A DNA stretch of 19,444 nt from an uncultured Ruminococcus sp. (GTDB lineage: Bacteria > Bacillota > Clostridia > Oscillospirales > Ruminococcaceae). Each line of letters starts with the position of its first letter. Position 1 is the stretch's first letter. The notes beneath the pieces are model-generated. The model did not search any database and had not been told where the DNA came from. It saw only the letters and a program-made list of their open reading frames with translations. Below are positions 14,837 through 19,444 of this stretch, one piece after another. The position numbers were made by a program, and so were the translations under genes. The stretch spans positions 1-19,444 of the forward strand of contig CAMWHN010000011.1 in NCBI GenBank assembly GCA_947174085.1, in the 5' to 3' direction.

Positions 14837-15424
14837 ATGCAAGATAGATTTTCTAAGCAAATTGCTTTTTTACTGGAATTAGATAAAATGAAAAATATTT
14901 ATCGTCAGACACTTGTATTACATGAAGATAGACCTGAAAATGATGCAGAGCATAGTTTTCATCTTGCAATGATGGCTTGTATTCTCGCTGAACATGCAAA
15001 ACAGGAAATTAATATTTTACATGTTGTCAAAATGGTATTAATTCATGATGTAGTAGAAATTGATGCTGGTGATACTTACTGTTATGATACTATCGGCTAT
15101 CAGGATAAAGCCGAACGTGAACAAAAAGCTAGAGATAGAATATTTGCACTCCTGCCGGACGACCAAAAAACAGAATATTGTGCTTTATGGGACGAATTTG
15201 AAGAAAGAATCACACCAGAATCTAAATTTGCAAATGCGCTTGATAGAATCCAGCCTATGTTATTAAATTTCAAAAAAGGCGGTATTTCTTGGAAAAAGCA
15301 TAATATTTATGCCGAACAGGTAGAAAAACGAAATTTACCTATTACACAAGATGGCAGTGATAGTATTTATGAATTGGCACAGGAAATTATTAGATTAGCA
15401 AAGCAAGAGGGCATGTTATTATAA
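14837..15424 (+). CDS. HD-domain phosphohydrolase (YfbR/HDDC2-like)
   Basis: A 195-residue cytosolic protein with the metal-binding HD pattern: ENDAEHSFHLA (H39), LIHDVVEIDAGD (H70-D71) and FANALDRIQPML (D136). Members of this group, such as YfbR, are 5'-deoxynucleotidases that dephosphorylate nucleoside monophosphates, so a nucleotide house-cleaning role is a fair guess. The substrate is not proven by sequence. The frame opens at a GTG at 14828 and an ATG at 14831, both touching the GH3 stop (14829-14831). I prefer the ATG at 14837 because GGGGTGA (14825-14831) then sits at normal distance. The tight junction indicates translational coupling with the glycosidase gene. Confidence 0.83.
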   Translation: MQDRFSKQIAFLLELDKMKNIYRQTLVLHEDRPENDAEHSFHLAMMACILAEHAKQEINILHVVKMVLIHDVVEIDAGDTYCYDTIGYQDKAEREQKARDRIFALLPDDQKTEYCALWDEFEERITPESKFANALDRIQPMLLNFKKGGISWKKHNIYAEQVEKRNLPITQDGSDSIYELAQEIIRLAKQEGMLL

Positions 15425-15452
15425 TTATATATTAAGGAGGAGAACTTGAATT

Positions 15453-15842
15453 ATGAAAGATGTTGCAATTGGTCAAAAAGCAGAAGTGTATACCAAAGTA
15501 ACAACTGATAAATTGGCTATCGCCGTTGGCAGTGGGTCTTTGAAAGTATTTGCAACGCCGGCTATGTGTGCGCTGATGGAAGAAGCGTCTTGTAATGCCA
15601 TTGCGCCTTTTTTAGAAGAAGATGAGACAACTGTCGGAACTTCTTTGCATATTGAACACACTGCGCCAAGTCCTAAAGGTGTAACTGTTATAGCAGAAGC
15701 GGAAATTATCGCTGTAAATGGTCGTGAAATTACTTTGAAAGTAACTGCACATGATGAAATTAGTGAAATCGGTCACGGCATGCATAAGCGTTTTGTTGTG
15801 GATTCTCAAAAATTCCAAAGCAAAACAAATTTGAGGAAATAA
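15453..15842 (+). CDS. Hotdog-fold thioesterase of the FlK (fluoroacetyl-CoA thioesterase) type
   Basis: A 129-residue cytosolic protein. The sequence VFATPAMCALMEE and then GTSLHIEHTAPSPKG matches the FlK-like branch of hotdog thioesterases. The Thr-Glu-His triad of FlK (T42, E50, H76) maps to T35, E43 and H69 with exactly the same spacing. Such enzymes hydrolyse acyl-CoA thioesters. FlK itself is specific for fluoroacetyl-CoA, but its many relatives in anaerobes are not expected to be, and the substrate here is unknown. AAGGAGG lies 12 bases before the ATG, slightly far. The gene is 28 bases after the HD gene and one base before the CYTH gene, within one transcription unit. Confidence 0.83.
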   Translation: MKDVAIGQKAEVYTKVTTDKLAIAVGSGSLKVFATPAMCALMEEASCNAIAPFLEEDETTVGTSLHIEHTAPSPKGVTVIAEAEIIAVNGREITLKVTAHDEISEIGHGMHKRFVVDSQKFQSKTNLRK

Positions 15843-15843
15843 T

Positions 15844-16362
15844 ATGATGCAGGACTTGCCAAAAGAAATTGAAAGAAAATATTTAATTACTTGTCCGGAT
15901 AAAAAATTTTTGGAAAATTTACCAGATTGTCAAGCTACTGCAATTACACAAGTTTATTTAATACAAGATAAATCTGGTTTTATGAGACGTGTCCGGAAAC
16001 GTGGTGTGAATCATCATTGGCAATATACTTATACCAAAAAGAAAAAAATTGCATTCGGTGAGCGCATAGAATTAGAATCTGAAATTTCTGAATCAGAATA
16101 TCAGAATTTTTTACAAGAAGCTGACCCTGCACACAAGATAATTCAAAAAACTCGTTATTGTATTGCTTATCAAAAACAAGTATTAGAATTAGATATTTAT
16201 GATTTTAGTCAGGAGCTTGCAACTGTAGAAATTGAATTGCCAGATATTAATATGCCTGTACAGCTCCCCGACTGGCTGAATATTATCGCAGATGTGACAG
16301 ACAAAAAAGGCTATAGTAATTTTGATTTGTCTGTTACGCTTGCGTTTCCTGAAAAAATTTAA
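15844..16362 (+). CDS. CYTH-domain (triphosphate tunnel metalloenzyme) protein
   Basis: A 172-residue protein starting with the diagnostic EIERKYLI, which contains the ExExK motif (E8, E10, K12) of CYTH proteins. Basic tunnel residues follow (RRVRKRG, YTKKKK), then alternating acidic strands (GERIELESEIS, VLELDIY, ATVEIELPD). CYTH proteins bind triphosphates with divalent metal; known activities include tripolyphosphatase, thiamine triphosphatase and adenylate cyclase. In Firmicutes of this kind a tripolyphosphatase-like activity is the most plausible, as an inference. GAGGAAA at 15833-15839 serves as binding site for the ATG at 15844; the adjacent ATG at 15847 is equally possible. It is the last gene of the proS unit; its stop lies at the base of the terminator. 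Confidence 0.88.
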   Translation: MMQDLPKEIERKYLITCPDKKFLENLPDCQATAITQVYLIQDKSGFMRRVRKRGVNHHWQYTYTKKKKIAFGERIELESEISESEYQNFLQEADPAHKIIQKTRYCIAYQKQVLELDIYDFSQELATVEIELPDINMPVQLPDWLNIIADVTDKKGYSNFDLSVTLAFPEKI

Positions 16363-16389
16363 GCCTGTTTTCTGACAGGCTTTTTTTTT
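16361..16389 (+). terminator. Rho-independent terminator ending the proS unit
   Basis: An eight-base stem (AAGCCTGT 16361-16368, ACAGGCTT 16375-16382) with a six-base loop runs into nine T residues (16381-16389). It begins inside the CYTH stop codon. Confidence 0.93.
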
Positions 16390-16397
16390 AAAAATAG

Positions 16398-16426
16398 TTG
16401 CAGAATTTTAAAAAATATGCTATAAT
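16398..16426 (+). promoter_or_regulatory. Promoter of the membrane protein-ymdB unit
   Basis: TTGCAG (16398-16403), a 17-base spacer, and the extended -10 TGCTATAAT (TATAAT at 16421-16426), immediately downstream of the previous terminator. Confidence 0.88.
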
Positions 16427-16457
16427 AAAATTATAAAAAACAAGGAGAATTAAATTT

Positions 16458-17843
16458 ATGTCTGATACAACAAAAAATAATAGATATCTTTGTGCAGATT
16501 TACTCGCATGTCTAGGTGTGATTTTATTATTAGCTTTACAATATATACAGGCAACAGGTTTTCTGGAAGAACCTGTTAATTATGAAAGTACCCCACATAT
16601 TGCAGTGAGATGGTTTTGTCTGTCAGGCGCAATGCTATTATCTGCATGTATGGGATTTGTGGCAAGTGAAAAATATATTTCATGGAGGTCGTTTAAGCCT
16701 TTATTACGATTAGGCTATATTTATATTATTTGCAGTCTATGTGCTATGCTTATGCAAAAAGTCATGCTTGACCAAGAAATTGATTCGCATATTATTTTAG
16801 AAACGCTTTCTCAATTTACCACAACAGACACAACTAAATTTATTGCTATGTATTTTGCATTAATATTAGCCGCACCGTTTTTAAGTGCTGCATTTCGGGA
16901 TTTAAAAACCTATCAGGCAAGATTTGCTTTTTTAGCCATTTCCGCTGGCGTTAGCACGTTACAGCCTATGTTAATAATTTCCGGAAAATATTTATTGCCC
17001 GAATGGTGTAAATTGCTTGCGCCAATCGCTGGTTTTGTCGGTGGTGCATTTGTCAAATGCTATGCCAAAAATCATAGCCGTATTTTATGGTTTTTCTTAT
17101 TATTACTAGTTTCTGTCTTACAAACAGTTAGTGTTGTATTTATCTGCACTGAACGAGGTTGTTTATATTATCCGCAATTTGACAGCATGGCAAGTCTGCC
17201 TTCATTAATAATTGCATTATTAATTTTAAGTTTATTTCATAGTAAAAACTATGGTGATTCTGGACTGCATAGTTTTTTTGCAGGTGCATCTGGCGGAACA
17301 CTATCCGCATTAATCTTAGGTGACATAATGATTGATTTTCTTATGCCGTCTATTGCAGAAAATTTCCCTGATACGAAAAATTTATTATTTGTTGGATTTT
17401 TAGCTGTACCTGTGATATTTATTTTATGCTGTACGATAGGATTATTTTTACAGATACCAATTTTTATTGTTCATGCTGTCACAGATGATGTATATGAAGA
17501 AGATGATGAAGAAGATGAAGATGATGATGACGAAGAAGAACTGGAAAAACCAGAAAAAATTCCCGTACAGAAACAAAAACCAATTCGGGCATTAGACCCA
17601 ATAGAAGTAGTTTCTTCAGAAACGGTATCTATAAAATATAAATCTATGAAACGTGTACAAGAGCCTACTGCTCTCGTGCCAATTCGGGAATCTATTCCAA
17701 AAGCTGAACCAGTTAATAAACCAGTTAATAAATCAGAACATCAAGCTAGTTTAGATGAAATTCTAAAAGAACAGAAAATTTCTGCAATTTCTACAAAGGA
17801 TTCTATTTCTGTAGATGAGTTAATTGCGAAAATTACAAAATAA
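16458..17843 (+). CDS. Multi-spanning membrane protein, acyltransferase-3-like, with acidic cytosolic tail
   Basis: A 461-residue protein with about ten hydrophobic segments between residues 14 and 340, then a soluble tail. The start resembles the first helix of acyltransferase-3 (OafA/WecH-type) proteins, and the basic turn after the second helix (SWRSFKPLLRLGYIYI) fits too. However, the arginine and histidine expected in the first helix appear as A17 and Q28, so enzymatic acyl transfer is doubtful. The tail opens with a dense acidic run (343-361) and continues polar to the end, with PVNKPVNK duplicated. AAGGAG is correctly spaced before the ATG. It precedes ymdB by 18 bases in one unit. It may be a membrane scaffold or a degenerate transferase. 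The family call is tentative; the topology is firm. Confidence 0.6.
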   Translation: MSDTTKNNRYLCADLLACLGVILLLALQYIQATGFLEEPVNYESTPHIAVRWFCLSGAMLLSACMGFVASEKYISWRSFKPLLRLGYIYIICSLCAMLMQKVMLDQEIDSHIILETLSQFTTTDTTKFIAMYFALILAAPFLSAAFRDLKTYQARFAFLAISAGVSTLQPMLIISGKYLLPEWCKLLAPIAGFVGGAFVKCYAKNHSRILWFFLLLLVSVLQTVSVVFICTERGCLYYPQFDSMASLPSLIIALLILSLFHSKNYGDSGLHSFFAGASGGTLSALILGDIMIDFLMPSIAENFPDTKNLLFVGFLAVPVIFILCCTIGLFLQIPIFIVHAVTDDVYEEDDEEDEDDDDEEELEKPEKIPVQKQKPIRALDPIEVVSSETVSIKYKSMKRVQEPTALVPIRESIPKAEPVNKPVNKSEHQASLDEILKEQKISAISTKDSISVDELIAKITK

Positions 17844-17861
17844 AAAACAGGAGAAATATTC

Positions 17862-18626
17862 ATGAAATTATTATTTGTTGGTGATGTTGTCGGGGAAGTA
17901 GGCTGTTTATTTTTACAAAAAAAATTGCCGGAATTAAAAAAATTATATCAAGTAGATATTACTGTTGTAAATGGTGAAAATTCTGCTGTTGGCAATGGTA
18001 TTACAAAATATTCTTCCAAGCAGATTTTTAATGCCGGAGCTGATATTATTACAACTGGAAATCATGCCTTTCAGCGTAGAAATGAATTAAGTCTTTATGA
18101 GAATAATTTTATTATTCGTCCGGCAAATTATGGTGACGCTTGCCCAGGGAAAAGTTTTTTAATTTATGACATGGGCGTATGTCAAATTGCAGTAATTAAT
18201 TTATCTGGTGTGTTATTTATGGAAAATTTAGACAATCCATTTGTTGTAATAGATAATTTACTGGAGCAAATACAAACACCGAATATTTTTATAGATTTCC
18301 ATGCAGAAGCGACTTCTGAAAAACGTGCTATGGGATTTTATCTTGCCGGACGTGTCACGGCAGTTTTAGGTACACATACACATGTACAAACGGCTGACGC
18401 TTGTATTTTAGAACAGCATACAGGCTATATTACAGATACTGGCATGACAGGTGTAGAAGATTCTGTTTTGGGCATTCATAAACAAAATGCAATTGATAAA
18501 TTGCGCTTACACACGCCAATTCGCTACCAAGAAGCCAAAGGTAATTGCTATATGAATGCCGTTTTGATAGATTTTGACAATAAATATGGCAAATGTACTA
18601 AAATTACCCCTATCATTGTGCGATAA
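17862..18626 (+). CDS. ymdB: YmdB-family metallophosphoesterase (cyclic-nucleotide phosphodiesterase)
   Basis: A 254-residue cytosolic enzyme of the TIGR00282/YmdB family. In Bacillus subtilis YmdB hydrolyses 2',3'-cyclic nucleotides and affects the choice between motility and biofilm. All metal ligands can be seen: D8 (FVGDVVG), E39 and N40 (NGEN), N67 and H68 (TTGNHAF), H147 (DFHAEATSEK), and H172 and H174 (GTHTHVQT). Their spacing matches the Bacillus enzyme. CAGGAG lies eight bases before the ATG. It is cotranscribed with the preceding membrane protein, and spoVS follows 125 bases on, keeping the ymdB-spoVS order known from Bacillus. The ribonuclease Y gene, which precedes ymdB in Bacillus, is not present in this window; the membrane protein stands in its place. 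Confidence 0.95.
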   Translation: MKLLFVGDVVGEVGCLFLQKKLPELKKLYQVDITVVNGENSAVGNGITKYSSKQIFNAGADIITTGNHAFQRRNELSLYENNFIIRPANYGDACPGKSFLIYDMGVCQIAVINLSGVLFMENLDNPFVVIDNLLEQIQTPNIFIDFHAEATSEKRAMGFYLAGRVTAVLGTHTHVQTADACILEQHTGYITDTGMTGVEDSVLGIHKQNAIDKLRLHTPIRYQEAKGNCYMNAVLIDFDNKYGKCTKITPIIVR

Positions 18627-18648
18627 TGCACAAAATTTCAAAAAACTC

Positions 18649-18677
18649 TTGCATTTTCTTTCAAAATGTAGTATAAT
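18649..18677 (+). promoter_or_regulatory. Promoter of spoVS
   Basis: TTGCAT (18649-18654), a 17-base spacer and TATAAT (18672-18677). The form is that of the main vegetative sigma factor; I do not see the AGGA/GAAT pattern expected for sigma-H. Confidence 0.82.
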
Positions 18678-18680
18678 AAA

Positions 18681-18726
18681 TTAAGATATGAAAATGATAT
18701 GTTTTCAATCGTTATAGTTATCTTAA
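18681..18726 (+). repeat. Nested inverted repeats in the spoVS leader
   Basis: TTAAGATA (18681-18688) and TATCTTAA (18719-18726) form an eight-base outer repeat. Inside it TGAAAA (18689-18694) and TTTTCA (18702-18707) form a second. Transcription should start near 18684, so the outer repeat overlaps the start site and might act as a DNA operator, while the inner one could fold in RNA. Confidence 0.45.
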
Positions 18727-18751
18727 ATTTATTACACTATGGAGGTTATTT

Positions 18752-19012
18752 ATGGAAGTTTTAAAAGTTTCTTCCCGTTCCGTTCCTAACTCTGTTGCAG
18801 GGGCTATTGCAGGTGTTATTCGTGAAAACAAGAACGTGGAAATTCAGGCAGTTGGTGCAGGCGCAGCAAATCAGGCTATTAAATCTATTGCTGTTGCAAG
18901 AGGTTATCTCGCACCTATTGGCATTGATTTGATTTGCATTCCGGCATTTACTAGCATTCAGATTGATGGTGAAGACCGCACAGCAATTAAGTTAATTTGT
19001 GAGCCAAGATAA
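18752..19012 (+). CDS. spoVS: Stage V sporulation protein S
   Basis: An 86-residue Alba-like protein. The opening MEVLKVSSRSVPNSVAGAIA, the AVGAGAANQAIKSIAVARGY core and the end EDRTAIKLICEPR make this a clear SpoVS. In Bacillus it influences septation and coat assembly during spore formation, and Alba-like folds bind nucleic acid. The length equals that of the Bacillus protein. GGAGG sits six bases before the ATG. It has its own promoter and a leader of about 70 bases. Its presence supports a sporulating lineage, although SpoVS homologues also occur in some non-sporulating bacteria. Confidence 0.97.
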   Translation: MEVLKVSSRSVPNSVAGAIAGVIRENKNVEIQAVGAGAANQAIKSIAVARGYLAPIGIDLICIPAFTSIQIDGEDRTAIKLICEPR

Positions 19013-19058
19013 ATTCTTGACAAGTACAAGAAATACACTAACAAGATTGTTTTTTTAA

Positions 19059-19087
19059 ATCCCTGTTTTCTTTTGGAAAACAGGGAT
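19059..19087 (+). terminator. Hairpin after spoVS, probable terminator without a T run
   Basis: A perfect 12-base stem (19059-19070 with 19076-19087) encloses a five-base loop, 46 bases past the spoVS stop. The bases after it are AAAATTATAG rather than T residues, and the T run instead lies before the stem. It may terminate poorly, or mainly protect the 3' end of the transcript. Confidence 0.55.
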
Positions 19088-19111
19088 AAAATTATAGAAA
19101 AATTAATACTA

Positions 19112-19147
19112 AGTAAAAAAGCGACTAAGTTTATTCCTAGTCGCTTT
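19112..19147 (-). terminator. Rho-independent terminator of the dockerin gene
   Basis: On the minus strand a ten-base stem (19138-19147 with 19118-19127) and ten-base loop run into T residues corresponding to the A run at 19115-19120. It lies about 25 bases beyond the dockerin gene stop. Confidence 0.85.
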
Positions 19148-19170
19148 CGTAATTATAAATTATTAATTTA

Positions 19171-19444
19171 TTATTTAACTGGACAATCTTGCTGTGAAAT
19201 TAAATTTACAACTAATTTCATAACATTCAGAGCGTCTGCTGGTGTAAGCTTTTCATCTTGGTCAATATCACAATTTTTTTCGCCCTGTGCAGTCATGGTA
19301 TTATCTTTGCCTAAAACCGTTCTTGTTACAAATACAACATCACCAATAGCAACACTGCCATCTAAATCAGCATCTCCCCAAACAGTAACATTTATATTAT
19401 CAGTAGGCTGTTCTTCGGAAGATGGTTCTGGTGTTGGTTCTGGA
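19171..19444 (-). CDS. Dockerin type I-containing protein, C-terminal end only (cut by window edge)
   Basis: The minus strand is open from 19443 to a TAA at 19171-19173, giving the last 90 residues of a larger protein; no start codon lies inside the window. A Pro/Glu/Ser linker (PEPTPEPSSEEQPTDN) leads to a dockerin. The first calcium loop reads DADLDGSVAIGD followed by VVFVTRTVLG, and the second DIDQDEKLTPAD followed by ALNVMKLVVNL. These have the alternating aspartates and the conserved hydrophobic helix of type I dockerins, which plug secreted enzymes or scaffoldins into cohesins. The partner domain, probably an enzyme or binding module, lies outside the window. The stop is followed by a clear terminator. 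Confidence 0.9.
   Translation of the reverse strand, partial: PEPTPEPSSEEQPTDNINVTVWGDADLDGSVAIGDVVFVTRTVLGKDNTMTAQGEKNCDIDQDEKLTPADALNVMKLVVNLISQQDCPVK

Noticed and set aside
17484..17541. Trinucleotide-like GAA/GAT tract as a microsatellite
   Set aside because: The units are mixed codons for Asp and Glu rather than exact repeats; it is better explained as coding for an acidic segment.
18616..18633. Six-base hairpin (TTGTGC/GCACAA) over the ymdB stop codon as a terminator
   Set aside because: The stem is short and no T run follows; the next promoter begins within 20 bases.
1..19444. Defence island, CRISPR array, toxin-antitoxin pair, insertion sequence or biosynthetic cluster
   Set aside because: I read both strands for transposase, nuclease-effector, repeat-spacer and assembly-line signatures and found none; the gene content is mostly housekeeping.

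Overview
The window comes from an AT-rich Gram-positive bacterium, most likely an anaerobic, spore-forming member of the Ruminococcus/Oscillospiraceae group. This is inferred from gene content; no database search was possible. The pointers are a fused SecDF, SpoVS next to a YmdB phosphodiesterase (a Firmicutes gene order), a [4Fe-4S] activase of the 2-hydroxyacyl-CoA dehydratase type, a lipoprotein glycosidase, and a truncated protein ending in a type I dockerin, the cellulosome/amylosome docking domain. I see no rRNA, tRNA, CRISPR array, insertion sequence, prophage gene or attachment site. Most of the window reads as ordinary chromosome.

Left block (1-5008, minus strand), in transcription order: a SLOG-fold protein with a good promoter (4980-5008); a membrane-anchored LCP-like protein that has lost key arginines; a TatD-family metal-dependent hydrolase; and secDF, which has its own promoter (2477-2505) and terminator (41-88).

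Right block (5122-19012, plus strand). Alanine racemase is divergent from the SLOG gene, with an unusual three-part inverted repeat between them. It is followed by a two-gene CoA-activase module: a 974-residue tandem ATPase and a 416-residue HgdB-like subunit. A DUF1963 (YwqG-type) gene follows, probably with its own promoter. A well-bounded transcription unit runs from a promoter at 11548-11576 to a terminator at 16361-16389. It carries a small membrane protein, prolyl-tRNA synthetase, a GH3 lipoprotein, an HD-domain phosphohydrolase, an FlK-type thioesterase and a CYTH protein, closely spaced or overlapping. A second unit (promoter 16398-16426) carries a multi-spanning acyltransferase-like membrane protein with an acidic cytosolic tail and ymdB. 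spoVS has its own promoter and a short leader with inverted repeats.

Right edge (minus strand): the last 90 residues of a dockerin-bearing protein, with its own terminator.

The signals least explained by ordinary annotation are five. First, a near-consensus extended -10 promoter (4303-4331) fires antisense across the whole SLOG gene toward a terminator-like hairpin in front of alr. Second, alternative hairpins sit just upstream of alr. Third, the cysteine pair of the activase is duplicated with identical spacing in one chain. Fourth, the LCP domain is degenerate. Fifth, the Asp of the GH3 Asp-His dyad is replaced by Asn. None of these proves a new system; the antisense/alr arrangement and the split activase module are the best candidates for follow-up.
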